Below are positions 18,164 to 27,162 of a DNA stretch of 64,000 nt, one piece after another. Position 1 is the first letter of the stretch, and the number at the start of each line of letters is the position of its first letter. Source of the stretch: Bacillus sp. Marseille-P3661 (GTDB lineage Bacteria > Bacillota > Bacilli > Bacillales > Bacillaceae_J); NCBI RefSeq assembly GCF_900240995.1, contig NZ_LT965953.1, forward strand, positions 1,809,018 to 1,873,017, written 5' to 3'. The notes under the pieces are model-generated. The model ran no database searches, was not told where the DNA came from, and saw only the letters and a list, made by a program, of their open reading frames with translations. A program made the translations under genes and the position numbers.

Positions 18164-19444
18164 TCAGGTAACAATTTTTAATGGTACTGAAACAGGTCCC
18201 CACTCCGGAAAACGAGTCATTACAGCCTCACCATCTAATTCTATTTTCTTTGTTCGAACTAACAATTCTCTAAGAGTTGTACTTAGCATCATTCGGGCAA
18301 GAGGTGCGCCTGGACATTGATGTGGTCCCATACCAAATGCTACATGTTCTTTTATGTTGGGACGATTTAAGATAAATTCATCACCATTTGGAAAGACCTC
18401 TTCATCTCGATTTGCTGAGGCAAATACAACGGCAATTGGTTCATCTTTTTTTATGAGACGGCCACCGATTACGACATCTTTATTAGGTGTTCTAGCAAAT
18501 CCTCGATAAGGTGTAAAAAGCCTTAAGTATTCTTCAATTGCAGCTGGAATAAGTGAAAGATTATTACGTAATTTGTCCTGAATAGCAGGATTTTGTGCAA
18601 GATGAACCGACATACTTCCAATAAAAACAACCGGTGCAATCATTCCTACTACAATCAATTGTCGGATCGTACCTAATATTAATTCATCAGGCAGTGGTTC
18701 ACCTTTGTACCTTCTCGCTAGAAAGGCACTTGTCACATCTTCTGCTGGATCCATCGGTTCATCTTTTCTACTTTGAATAATGGTTCGTGCGATATCATAG
18801 AGCTCTAAGCTTTTTTCCTGAATCATAGGCTTATTTACTTCGTTCAAAGCTTTTACATATAGCTTTGTAACCTCCCGAATTTTCATTGACAATTCAGTTG
18901 ATAAATTAAAAAACTTAGCAAATACATACCCCGGTAAGTGATGGGAAAACTCAGCGCAAATATCCCCACCACCAGAATTGATATACGGCTGTAATAGGTC
19001 AATTGTTGTCTTTCTAACTAAAGGTTCAAGCTCCTTCATCTTTTCTTCTGTAAAGAACGGATCTAACGTTCTTCGATATGGAGTATGTTCAGGTGGGTCC
19101 AAATGTAGTGGAGGTCTTCTTCCTGTGGTAGAAACCTTAGGTACAACATTCTGAACAGAAGTGACATAGGTATCAGGCTTTTTTAAGATATTAACTACAT
19201 CATTATGTTTAAAAAGTGCCCAAAAGCCTTCGTAAGCTTCACTATGTGCAACGGGACATTTTTGTCTTAGTTCTTTATACTCTTCATGTGCACTTGTAAA
19301 AGTTTCTGGTCTCGTCGGGTCAAAATCATGTGTTAATCGATTATCCCTATGTCCAAGCAATGAATCTAAATCCCCGTGATTAAACGGACACTTAGACTGG
19401 CTTGAGGTTCCATCTACAAGCTGTTTATCGTTTTGATTATCCAA
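18164..19444 (-). CDS. Cytochrome P450 (copy a), atypical I-helix
   Basis: A 426-residue soluble bacterial P450. The heme-ligand motif is FGMGPHQCPGAPLARM (Cys377), ExxR is Glu305-Arg308 and the PERF-like region is FILNRPN. HLDPPEHTPYRR and ASANRDEEVFP are typical of soluble CYPs. In the I-helix the usual (A/G)Gx(D/E)T(T/S) is VGMIAP (266-271), so both the acid and the threonine used for O2 activation are missing. No ferredoxin or reductase gene is nearby. It lies downstream of the TRAP binding-protein gene, and its paralogue is at the other end of the same operon. A monooxygenase or an H2O2-dependent activity are both possible. Confidence 0.92.
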   Translation of the reverse strand: MDNQNDKQLVDGTSSQSKCPFNHGDLDSLLGHRDNRLTHDFDPTRPETFTSAHEEYKELRQKCPVAHSEAYEGFWALFKHNDVVNILKKPDTYVTSVQNVVPKVSTTGRRPPLHLDPPEHTPYRRTLDPFFTEEKMKELEPLVRKTTIDLLQPYINSGGGDICAEFSHHLPGYVFAKFFNLSTELSMKIREVTKLYVKALNEVNKPMIQEKSLELYDIARTIIQSRKDEPMDPAEDVTSAFLARRYKGEPLPDELILGTIRQLIVVGMIAPVVFIGSMSVHLAQNPAIQDKLRNNLSLIPAAIEEYLRLFTPYRGFARTPNKDVVIGGRLIKKDEPIAVVFASANRDEEVFPNGDEFILNRPNIKEHVAFGMGPHQCPGAPLARMMLSTTLRELLVRTKKIELDGEAVMTRFPEWGPVSVPLKIVT

Positions 19445-19482
19445 CTGAATAACTTCCTTTCTTCATCTTATATGGTAGATAA

Positions 19483-19523
19483 GGGAATATGGAAAACTTT
19501 CTAAATGACTTTTCCATATTCCC
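19483..19523 (-). terminator. Strong hairpin between dctP and P450-a
   Basis: GGGAATATGGAAAA and TTTTCCATATTCCC form a perfect 14-bp stem with a 13-base loop. There is no long U-tract on the minus strand. It probably acts as an mRNA-stabilising or partial-termination hairpin that keeps the binding-protein mRNA abundant relative to the P450. Confidence 0.7.
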
Positions 19524-19563
19524 ACTACCGTTAAGATATTTTACTATTTAAGACATTAAGAAT

Positions 19564-20664
19564 TTATTTACTCATTTCCTCAGCAATTTTTCTTGCATTG
19601 TTAAATAATTCAGTTCCATTTAAACCTTTTGCATCCAGTTCTTCGGCCACTGCTTTCGCATTTTCTTCCATAATTGCTAAGATTTCAGCTGTTGCCTCGG
19701 GTGATAAATCAATAATTTCATTTCCCTCTTCAATTGCTAGGTCTACACCTGCCTGTACTTCTTTTTCAAGACCAACCATTAACTGGTCTTCCCACCATTT
19801 GGCATTTTCTGTTATGACCTGTTGCTGTTCAGGAGTTAAACCAGCAAACACTTCTTTATTCATCATTTTTGAATTCATCCATGGTGTAGCATAAGGTAAG
19901 CGAGTGTTATATTTAGTTACTTCTGCAAATTTAAATGTTTTAAGCGGATCAGCTCCTGTGATAACGCCGTCAATCGTACCTTTTTCTAGTGCACTATAAG
20001 TTTCGGAGATTGGTAATTTAATTGGATTTGCACCTAACGCCTTAACTAAGGCCACAGAAGCATCATCAGCAACTTTAAGATTTAAACCTTTAAAGTCAGC
20101 AGCAGAACGAATTGGCTTATTTACTGTATGAATCCACGATTGACCTGCAGACATTCTAGTAAGCGGAACCACTTCTTCATACTCAGCTCCCATCTCTGGT
20201 GTATTAGCAGCAAGTTCCCTAGTAAAATCTAATAATGTTTTCATATCAGTAATTCCATAATTGAACATTGCCACAGAATATTCTAAAGTAAAACGGTCTC
20301 TTTCTGATCCTACTGCGGCTTGAGCAATCTCGGCCGATCCTCGCAGAACTTCCTGGTACCATTCCTTCGCATCAACTAATGTTCCATCATAGAATCTATC
20401 AACTTTAATTGAGCCATTTGATTGTTCTTCGATTCGATTAAACATCTCTTCATCTATTTGACCTTGATAATGGTTAGAAGATACGTATGTCGCATATTTA
20501 AGATTGACCGGATCTACCTTTTCTTCTACTGCAGTGTTAGAATCTGAAGTACTCGTCTCGCTAGTCGTTGGATTGGATGAATTTCCGCATCCTGTAAGAA
20601 GTACTGAAATCCCTATTAAGGCTGCAATTGATAGGGAAACTGCTCTTTTTTTCATGTTAAACAT
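19564..20664 (-). CDS. TRAP transporter solute-binding lipoprotein (DctP family)
   Basis: A 366-residue lipoprotein that captures an organic acid outside the cell and delivers it to the DctQM permease. The signal has the lipobox LLTGCGN (lipidated Cys), followed by a Ser/Thr/Asn linker. DctP hallmarks are LRGSAEIAQ, the ligand-carboxylate region LNLKVADDASVALVKALGANPIKLP and YSALEKGTIDGVITG. The start at 20664 follows GGGAGGAAAAAA. It is the third TRAP gene, separated from dctM by about 150 bp containing a hairpin. Other DctP proteins bind C4-dicarboxylates, keto acids, aromatic acids or sugar acids. The ligand here is unknown but presumably feeds the P450s. Confidence 0.93.
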   Translation of the reverse strand: MFNMKKRAVSLSIAALIGISVLLTGCGNSSNPTTSETSTSDSNTAVEEKVDPVNLKYATYVSSNHYQGQIDEEMFNRIEEQSNGSIKVDRFYDGTLVDAKEWYQEVLRGSAEIAQAAVGSERDRFTLEYSVAMFNYGITDMKTLLDFTRELAANTPEMGAEYEEVVPLTRMSAGQSWIHTVNKPIRSAADFKGLNLKVADDASVALVKALGANPIKLPISETYSALEKGTIDGVITGADPLKTFKFAEVTKYNTRLPYATPWMNSKMMNKEVFAGLTPEQQQVITENAKWWEDQLMVGLEKEVQAGVDLAIEEGNEIIDLSPEATAEILAIMEENAKAVAEELDAKGLNGTELFNNARKIAEEMSK

Positions 20665-20701
20665 TTTTTTTCCTCCCTGAAATTGGTTTCTTTATAATAC
20701 T

Positions 20702-20739
20702 TATCGGAATATTTAATCATTATCTAAAATATCCCGATA
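20702..20739 (-). promoter_or_regulatory. Hairpin/inverted repeat between dctM and dctP
   Basis: TATCGGAATATTT and AAATATCCCGATA form a near-perfect inverted repeat with a loop of about 12 bases. No U-tract follows on the minus strand, so I read it as a processing hairpin or operator rather than a full terminator. Confidence 0.4.
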
Positions 20740-20817
20740 TTTATTATCGCAAAATACCTCTATATGACTTAAATAAAGACCACTAGTATTAATATACAAT
20801 ACGGTTTCCCTTTAAAT

Positions 20818-22122
20818 TTAATCTAGTAATTCAGGTAAAAAGGTAACTATATCTGGGAATAGCAACAATACCAGAATAACGACAATTTGAGCTACTACAA
20901 ATGGCGTTACTCTTCTAAATACTTTTTCCAAAGTAAGCCAATTAAATAGCCCGGCTGTAGCATATACGTTGATTCCAACTGGAGGAGTAATAACAGCCAT
21001 TTCCATAACTAGTACAACATAGATACCAAACCAAAGCGGATCAAACCCCAAAGCTATAACGACTGGAAACATAAATGGAACTGTTAATAAAAGCATCGAT
21101 AATGAATCCATAAACATTCCCAAAATCAAGTACATAAAAGTTACAACTAACATTACCAATATGGGTGATGCATCAATTCCACTTATTGTTGAGACTATTT
21201 TTTGTGGGATGGTCGTGACGGCAACAAAATAATTAAATGTAAATGCACCAATCATAATAAGCCCTACCATACCACTATTTGCTGCTGTCCCTTTAAGTGA
21301 TGTCATTAGTTTCTCCCAGGTAAGTTTTTTTCTAGCCATTGCAATTATGATTGCACCTGCAGCACCGACGGCTCCAGCTTCTGTTGGGGTGAACCATCCC
21401 CACGATAAACCACCGATTGATAAAATGATGATGGCGATTACTTCCCACGTAGCTGCTAACGCTTTCATTTTTTCTTTAAACGAATAGCGTTCTCCTGTAC
21501 CTGGGGCTAAGTCAGGATTTATACGGCATATGATTGCTATCGTAATTACATATGCAATAGCTAGTATCATCCCTGGAACAATTCCAGCAACAAACAATGC
21601 ACGAATGGATTGTTCTGTCATAAGTGCGTAAAGAATAAGAATTGCACTTGGTGGGATTAAAATACCAAGTCCCCCGGCAGCCGCAACTGATGCACCGGCT
21701 AAACCGGGGTCGTAATTACGCCTCATCATCTCAGGAATAGCGATAACCCCAATCGTCACAACTGTAGCAATTGTTGAAGAGCTGATCGCTGCAAACACAG
21801 CTGATGCTACAACAGTTGCTAACGCTAATCCTCCACGGTGATATCCTAATAACTTTTCACAAAGATCATACAACTTAGCACCAAATCCAGATACTCCAAA
21901 GATCTGCGCCATTAAAATAAAAGCTGGTATAACCGCAAAGTTATAATCTGTTATGGTAGTAAATGGAATTAAAGCAATCTTCCCAATTGACGCAGTCGTT
22001 GAGACGATATATGCAAACCCTGCAAAACCGGTCAAAGCCATTCCAATCCCCACAGGTACACCAATGATAATCATTAAAAAGAAGGCGACCATACATATGA
22101 TACCAACTGTAAATGGTTCCAC
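20818..22122 (-). CDS. TRAP transporter large permease (DctM family)
   Basis: A 434-residue, very hydrophobic protein with about 12 membrane segments, the transport subunit of a Na+-driven TRAP system. Family motifs include FILMAQIFGVSGFGAKLYD, GGLALATVVASAVFAAISSSTIAT and GGLGILIPPSAILILYALMTEQSIRALF (shown here as separate parts), plus EMAVITPPVGINVYA near the C-terminus. It starts with a GTG whose G is shared with the TAG stop of dctQ, and the end of dctQ supplies the ribosome binding site (GGAGGCGAGG). The two permease subunits are therefore translationally coupled. Confidence 0.95.
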   Translation of the reverse strand: MEPFTVGIICMVAFFLMIIIGVPVGIGMALTGFAGFAYIVSTTASIGKIALIPFTTITDYNFAVIPAFILMAQIFGVSGFGAKLYDLCEKLLGYHRGGLALATVVASAVFAAISSSTIATVVTIGVIAIPEMMRRNYDPGLAGASVAAAGGLGILIPPSAILILYALMTEQSIRALFVAGIVPGMILAIAYVITIAIICRINPDLAPGTGERYSFKEKMKALAATWEVIAIIILSIGGLSWGWFTPTEAGAVGAAGAIIIAMARKKLTWEKLMTSLKGTAANSGMVGLIMIGAFTFNYFVAVTTIPQKIVSTISGIDASPILVMLVVTFMYLILGMFMDSLSMLLLTVPFMFPVVIALGFDPLWFGIYVVLVMEMAVITPPVGINVYATAGLFNWLTLEKVFRRVTPFVVAQIVVILVLLLFPDIVTFLPELLD

Positions 22123-22631
22123 TATTCCTCGCCTCCTTTACTAATATTCTTCCCTGCTACTATTAAAAGGGCTAGTAAAATAAACACAATGACTACAATA
22201 AAACGAAATGGAGCGACCGGAATTTTAAGGTCATCAGTTGTTTCATCTAACATCCCCATGGTGACTTCTACTCCTGCATATGCTAATAAGCCACAAAAAA
22301 GCAAAATAATCACTCGTGTTAGGATCTCACAGACTTTACTAAATCGTTCAGGAAGACGATTGACAACCATATCCATCACAATATGCTGACCCTTTGTCGC
22401 CCCATATACAATCCCAAAAGAATAGAATATAGCTCCAATTAAGCCTAAAATTTCATAAAACCCAGGAAATGACCAATTGAATAGTTTCCGACTGATTACA
22501 TTTAATGTAACCAATATGACCATCAGTAAAATGGCTATTCCCCCGATTTTCCCGAGTGTTTCACTTACGTTATCCAATACATTTGAAAAGGATGAACGAA
22601 AATCATTCGTTTTATTTCCACTTTTCTCCAT
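22122..22631 (-). CDS. TRAP transporter small permease (DctQ family)
   Basis: A 169-residue integral membrane protein with four predicted helices, matching the small DctQ subunit that pairs with DctM. Recognisable features are the N-terminal ILLMVILVTLNVISRKLF, then FPGFYEILGLIGAIFYSFG with KGQHIVMDMV, and a last helix FIVVIVFILLALLIVAG. It is the first TRAP gene in the transcript, about 120 bp downstream of P450-b. Its stop codon overlaps the dctM start by one base. Confidence 0.92.
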   Translation of the reverse strand: MEKSGNKTNDFRSSFSNVLDNVSETLGKIGGIAILLMVILVTLNVISRKLFNWSFPGFYEILGLIGAIFYSFGIVYGATKGQHIVMDMVVNRLPERFSKVCEILTRVIILLFCGLLAYAGVEVTMGMLDETTDDLKIPVAPFRFIVVIVFILLALLIVAGKNISKGGEE

Positions 22632-22705
22632 AAGTTCACCTACCTACAATCTGCGATTGTTTTTCAACCAGAATCAATGTTTTTGGGATGCTGAACTTTC
22701 ATATA

Positions 22706-22729
22706 CTCCCATTCTTGATAGAATGGGAG
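22706..22729 (-). terminator. Hairpin between P450-b and dctQ
   Basis: CTCCCATTCT and AGAATGGGAG form a perfect 10-bp stem with loop TGAT, 22 bp after the P450-b stop codon. There is no U-tract on the minus strand. It is probably a processing or partial-termination hairpin inside the operon. Confidence 0.55.
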
Positions 22730-22750
22730 ATAAATAGAAACGTTGTTGTG

Positions 22751-24028
22751 TTATGCTGGTGTTAGTTTCATTGGTGCTGTTAGTACACCCCACTCAGCCC
22801 ATACTGTCATCTGAACGTCTCCAACTAATTCAATGTCTTTTGTACTTTTCAACACTTCCTCTATTGCAATACGGATCATCATACGTGCCAAAGGAGCTGC
22901 CGGACATTTATGTGGCCCTTCACCAAATACGATATGTTGATGAATATTAGGACGATTTAAGATGAATTTATCACCCTCTGGAAAAACATCGTCATCTCGG
23001 TTTGCTGACGCATAATTCAAAGCAATGGGCTCATCTTTCTTTATTAATTGTCCTCCAATAACAACATCACGTTTCGCTGTCCTTGCCATCCCACGATATG
23101 GTGTCAGTAGTCTAAGATATTCCTCTGTTGCTGCAGGAACTAAACTCAAGTCATTTCGTAGTTGCTCTTGAACATCTTTATGTTTAGCAAGATGTACAAA
23201 TATACTAGCTATTAGAACACTTGGAGCAATCATACCAGCCACCAGCATTGCACGAACACAACCTAATATCATTTCATCCGGCAAGTACTCACCTTCGTAT
23301 TTTGTCTCAAGCAATGCACTTGTAAAATCCTCTTCAGGATCCATCGGATTTTCCTTCCTTGTTTCTATAACGGTTCGAGCAATATCATATAGTTGAAGAC
23401 TTAACCCTTTTACCTTTTCTTGGTTATCAAACGCCATAATTGCTTTTACATATGCAGTACTTACTTCTTTAATTTTGGCAGAAAGGGATTTTGGCAGATT
23501 AAAAAACTCGGCAAATACTAAGGATGGTAGCTTATGAGAATAATCAGCCGCAATCTCTACTTCACCTTGTTCAATTAATGGTTTGACCAATTCTTCAGTA
23601 TCTCGTTGAATAATGGGTTCAAGCTTTGCTATCTTCTCTTTCGTAAAAAATTGATTAATCAAACGGCGGTAAACTGTATGCTCTGGTGGATCAAAATGCA
23701 AAGGTGGACGTCTTCCAGTAAATGCGACTTTAGGTACTACATTTTGAACAGATGTCGTATATGTATGATAATCTTTTAACACCCCCACAACATCTTCATA
23801 TTTGGATAGTGCCCAAAACCCTCCCCATTCATTGCTATGTGCAACTGGACATTTACTTCTCATTTCTTTATATAGTTCATGAGCACTTGTGAATGTTTCA
23901 GGTGCTTTTGGATCAAAATCATGATCGCCCCGCTTATCCATTGTGATTTCTTTAAATAACTCGTTTTCATAACTTTCTAAATCACCGTAATTAAAAGGAC
24001 ATTTACCTATTTCATTTTGATTACTCAT
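22751..24028 (-). CDS. Cytochrome P450 (copy b), atypical I-helix
   Basis: A 425-residue paralogue of P450-a, alignable over its whole length, including the cysteine-containing N-terminus CPFNYGDLE. The heme motif is FGEGPHKCPAAPLARM (Cys375) and ExxR is Glu303-Arg306. The I-helix reads AGMIAP (264-269), again without the acid and threonine pair, so the substitution is shared by both copies and predates the duplication. It is the first gene of the P450/TRAP operon, 150 bp from the MarR gene. The heme-loop Gly that usually follows Cys-Pro is Ala here. Substrate and redox partner are unknown. Confidence 0.92.
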   Translation of the reverse strand: MSNQNEIGKCPFNYGDLESYENELFKEITMDKRGDHDFDPKAPETFTSAHELYKEMRSKCPVAHSNEWGGFWALSKYEDVVGVLKDYHTYTTSVQNVVPKVAFTGRRPPLHFDPPEHTVYRRLINQFFTKEKIAKLEPIIQRDTEELVKPLIEQGEVEIAADYSHKLPSLVFAEFFNLPKSLSAKIKEVSTAYVKAIMAFDNQEKVKGLSLQLYDIARTVIETRKENPMDPEEDFTSALLETKYEGEYLPDEMILGCVRAMLVAGMIAPSVLIASIFVHLAKHKDVQEQLRNDLSLVPAATEEYLRLLTPYRGMARTAKRDVVIGGQLIKKDEPIALNYASANRDDDVFPEGDKFILNRPNIHQHIVFGEGPHKCPAAPLARMMIRIAIEEVLKSTKDIELVGDVQMTVWAEWGVLTAPMKLTPA

Positions 24029-24179
24029 ACTTCAATCTCCCTTTCCCACTTTTTTAGATACCATTAATAAACACCAAGGGATTAAAATCCTGAATACTTC
24101 ATAATTGATTCCGCTCCACGATCAAAGCGCTTACATTTAAAATAGAGCAATCCTTATAATAGCAAAGCAAAAGAAATAA

Positions 24180-24626
24180 TTAATTTTTTTGTGCCATCTC
24201 CAAATTATCCAATACTTTTTTTAGTGCTATTTTCAGTATCCTTTTTTCAGAATCAGATAACCCCATGGTAATAGTCTCCTCACATTCCACAATCATATCA
24301 GCAGCTGTATATTCTAATTCCTTTCCTTCTTTTGTAAGGAAAATCCTTTTAATTCTAGCATCCTTTGAGTCTGCAGATCGTATAATCCAACCCTTATCAA
24401 CCAGTTTGTCAATCATACCTGTTAAGGATGCTGGTTTCACACTTAACTGATTTACTAACTCTTTTTGAGTCATGCCATCCTTTTCCCATAGCAGTTTCAA
24501 AATCCAATAATCAGAACTAGTCAATCCATGAATTGCCATCTTATGATCAGCCATATTTGTCAAGTTAAGTGATATTCTTCTAAATAATGATCCAAACCAA
24601 TTACGTCGATCCCTTATAATTTCCAT
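24180..24626 (-). CDS. MarR family transcriptional regulator
   Basis: A 148-residue winged-helix regulator. The wHTH spans about residues 45-110, with SDYWILKLLWEKDGMTQKEL, then LSVKPASLTGMIDKLVDKGWI and the wing SKDARIKRIFLTKEGKEL, a canonical MarR arrangement. It is transcribed in the same direction as, and just upstream of, the P450/TRAP operon, so it is the obvious candidate regulator of those genes, probably responding to an aromatic or hydrophobic ligand. The ligand and target are inferred from position only. Palindromes upstream could be its operators. Confidence 0.9.
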   Translation of the reverse strand: MEIIRDRRNWFGSLFRRISLNLTNMADHKMAIHGLTSSDYWILKLLWEKDGMTQKELVNQLSVKPASLTGMIDKLVDKGWIIRSADSKDARIKRIFLTKEGKELEYTAADMIVECEETITMGLSDSEKRILKIALKKVLDNLEMAQKN

Positions 24627-24657
24627 ACAATTTCCTCCACAGCCAATAAAAAGTTAT

Positions 24658-24791
24658 CTAAGAAACTTAGTTTATCTTATTCTTTTATTGTTTTTATATC
24701 ATCTTCACTATTGTCTTATGGATAGAATAATATATTTAGGATCCTAACCATATAATCATAAGAACTATTAACAAGTTATTTAGGTTCCTAA
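24658..24791. promoter_or_regulatory. Three TTAG/CTAA palindromes upstream of the MarR gene
   Basis: CTAAGAAACTTAG (24658-24670), TTAGGATCCTAA (24736-24747) and TTAGGTTCCTAA (24780-24791) are short, related palindromes. MarR proteins bind palindromes of this size near their own promoters, so these are candidate autoregulatory operators. The latter two share TTAGG/CCTAA half-sites exactly. Confidence 0.45.
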
Positions 24792-24945
24792 TTTATTTCT
24801 AATAATTTTTATAATACATAATTTTCGGAATACTTTCAAGTGAATCTTTGCCATATTAGTTAAAATATTATATTCTTTTTATAAAAACTAGTATTCTGTT
24901 AACTTTTCAGTTTACTATATTTTGTTAATTAAAATGGATTGTTGC

Positions 24946-24974
24946 TTGAAGGTCATTACTTTTATCAGTAAAAT
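24946..24974 (+). promoter_or_regulatory. Candidate sigma-A promoter of the LacI-type gene
   Basis: TTGAAG (24946-24951) and TAAAAT (24969-24974) are separated by 17 bp, about 60 bp before the start codon. AAGGT and ACCTT flank the region as a weak inverted repeat. Confidence 0.4.
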
Positions 24975-25032
24975 CAACCTTGATATACTAAAAATCTTGA
25001 TAACACAATATTTTTCTTGGTGGTGAAATGCA

Positions 25033-26064
25033 ATGCACAAAAACAAAAGTAAAATTAGTATTATTGATGTTGCAAACCATGCTGGTGTGGGAGTAGGTAC
25101 AGTTTCAAGAGCTATTAATAATACTGGTAGCATCTCACCGAAAACTAAACAAAAAATTATGGACAGTATAAACGAACTGGGTTATATCCCGAATAGGCTT
25201 GCACAAAGTTTGAGATCCCAAGAGTATAAAAACATCGTATTCTTTGTAAACCTTGAAGTTACTACATTTTCTAGAATACTAAATGGTATGTACACCCAAT
25301 TTGAGTACCATGGGTACATGCTTAGCCTCTGTAATATTGGTGAAAGTAATATTCTAGATAAAATTAAATCCTATACTAGCTACCAACATTTTGATGGCGT
25401 GATTCTTGCTACGCCAATTGAAGTTGATAAAGAATTAAATGAGTACTTACAATCTCTAGACGTCCCTGTTGTAACTTTCGAATTAAGCATACCAGGTCTC
25501 GCTACAGGTATTACCGTTGATTATCATAGTGCAGTTATGCAAGCAGCGAATTATTTATTTTCACTTAATCATAGAAACATCGCTCTTTTATGTGGTTCAA
25601 CAAATATCCCAACTAATATCGGTATTATCGGCGGTTTCCGTGAAGCCTTTGCTAATCATAATATAGAATTACAAGAAGAACTGATTATTCGTTCAAATGC
25701 ATCATCTAATAAAATAATTGTAAATGAACTTTCATTGCTTATGCCACAAATTAGAAGAAAGGAAATATCCGCGATACTATGTATGCATACTGCCTTTTTA
25801 CCTCAGCTTTTACAAGTGATGAAAGACGCTAAAATCCGCTACCCTGATGATGTATCACTAATTGCTGTAGAAGACTATGAATTAACCAAGCTTTTAGATC
25901 CATCTATCACTGTCATTAAACGTCCACTATTTGATATGGGTAAAAAAGCCGCAGAGACTTTATTAAAGTATATTCAACAACCTGATCTTTACGGACAGCT
26001 CCCCTCTAATATTATTTCTACTGAATTCATTATTAGAGAATCTTGTAAAATCCTAAAAGAATGA
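25033..26064 (+). CDS. LacI family transcriptional regulator
   Basis: A 343-residue LacI/GalR-type repressor. The N-terminal HTH (ISIIDVANHAGVGVGTVSRA) is followed by the hinge helix NELGYIPNRLAQSLRS. A periplasmic-binding-protein-like effector domain continues to the end, with DGVILATPIEV, NIALLCGSTNIP and VIKRPLFDMGKKAAETLL. Such proteins usually sense a sugar or small metabolite and repress an adjacent operon. The neighbouring operons on both sides are minus-strand catabolic genes, but no matching operator was recognised. The start follows GGTGGTG. Effector and targets are unknown. Confidence 0.92.
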   Translation: MHKNKSKISIIDVANHAGVGVGTVSRAINNTGSISPKTKQKIMDSINELGYIPNRLAQSLRSQEYKNIVFFVNLEVTTFSRILNGMYTQFEYHGYMLSLCNIGESNILDKIKSYTSYQHFDGVILATPIEVDKELNEYLQSLDVPVVTFELSIPGLATGITVDYHSAVMQAANYLFSLNHRNIALLCGSTNIPTNIGIIGGFREAFANHNIELQEELIIRSNASSNKIIVNELSLLMPQIRRKEISAILCMHTAFLPQLLQVMKDAKIRYPDDVSLIAVEDYELTKLLDPSITVIKRPLFDMGKKAAETLLKYIQQPDLYGQLPSNIISTEFIIRESCKILKE

Positions 26065-26192
26065 TTAGCCTTTATTTTTATTAGTTACATGATAAAAATC
26101 ACTCAAAACTTCACTATATTATAAATCTAGTTTATAATTTATTATAATTATTTTTTGAACATTCAAATTTTTTTGACGAAGGTGAGGAAACA

Positions 26193-26891
26193 ATGATTGA
26201 TAATATTACTCTTCAAGAGTACGTAAAAAAAATTGATAAAGCCACCACTAATGAAGAAAAACACATCTTATATATACGTGGTTTAATTGAAATGTTTCCA
26301 ATTAAAAATGTATTCCTTTTCAGATTTTCTCCAATTGGATTTACAGCTGAAGGCGTCATCCAACTTGATGAAAATGGTGAATTAAACACGATAGAAGATG
26401 TTCGCGATGATTTAAGAACATTACCAATCATTCAGTCAGCCATTATAAACCGTCAAGCAGAGTTCATCTCAAAAGAAACTTATCTAACACATTCCTCCAG
26501 TTCTGCTGTGCCAACATTAGTTTCTTCGATGTTGATTATACCAATTTGTTTAAGTGCTAATGTAGTAGGTTATACTGTATCTACTAAATTTACTAAAGAT
26601 ATTGAACCACAACTCGAGAGTTTACTATCCACTCTAACAGTATTCGGAAAAATGTTTGGTAAAGTTCTAGAAAGTGAGTTTCAATATTACCCTATCGTTG
26701 CTTTAAGCAAGCGTGAGATTGAGGTTATGCAAAGACTCGCCCATGGCAATAGTATTAAAGAAATGTCAGAAAGAATGAACATTAGTGAACATACGGTTAA
26801 AGATTATATTAAGTCTGCTGTAAAGAAAACGAAAGCAATGAATAGATTACATGCAACTATCATATTATTGCGGAAAGGTATTATTTTTTAA
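26193..26891 (+). CDS. LuxR-type HTH transcriptional regulator
   Basis: A 232-residue protein with a C-terminal LuxR/FixJ HTH (about 168-228: LSKREIEVMQRLAHGNSIKE, then MNISEHTVKDYIKSAVKKT). The N-terminal 150 residues look like a GAF-type sensory fold but have no clear ligand signature. There is no receiver aspartate pattern, so it is probably not a two-component response regulator. The start follows AAGGTGAGG. It lies between the LacI gene and a REP-like element and faces the MFS gene. What it controls cannot be told from sequence. Confidence 0.85.
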   Translation: MIDNITLQEYVKKIDKATTNEEKHILYIRGLIEMFPIKNVFLFRFSPIGFTAEGVIQLDENGELNTIEDVRDDLRTLPIIQSAIINRQAEFISKETYLTHSSSSAVPTLVSSMLIIPICLSANVVGYTVSTKFTKDIEPQLESLLSTLTVFGKMFGKVLESEFQYYPIVALSKREIEVMQRLAHGNSIKEMSERMNISEHTVKDYIKSAVKKTKAMNRLHATIILLRKGIIF

Positions 26892-26911
26892 TTTGTTGCT
26901 GTTAAACATCT

Positions 26912-27051
26912 ATGTTGATTTCCGCTCTAGGATATTTACGGAAAATCAGCTCGGCGGGCTGTGAGTCCCTTCAGCGCTTTGCCCCTATTTGTCTCATGGG
27001 ATATCCCGCTGCTCCAAACAGGAGTCTCGCAGCTTTCGCCCCAATCAACAT
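26912..27051. repeat. REP/MITE-like Bacillaceae intergenic element
   Basis: The 140-bp element has inverted ends ATGTTGATT (26912-26920) and AATCAACAT (27043-27051). Inside are the GC-rich blocks TTCCGCTC, TCAGCGCTTTGCCCC and GGAGTCTCGCAGCTTTCGCC. From memory this matches a common Bacillus intergenic repeat whose consensus has the same ends and internal GGAGTCTCGC. It has no ORF. It is more diverged inside than at its ends, so it is probably an old copy. Confidence 0.7.
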
Positions 27052-27100
27052 GGTTTATAATCAACATTAAGCTTTCAGACCTTTATTTTAAGCATCGGTT

Positions 27101-27130
27101 TGCCAAGTGTTTCTAAAGAAACACTTGGCA
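27101..27130. terminator. Convergent terminator hairpin
   Basis: TGCCAAGTGTTTC and GAAACACTTGGCA form a perfect 13-bp stem with a 4-base loop, between the LuxR-type gene (plus) and the MFS gene (minus). U-tracts on both sides are short. Confidence 0.75.
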
Positions 27131-27162
27131 TTTCGCATACCATTTTCTTTAAGTGAATTAAC

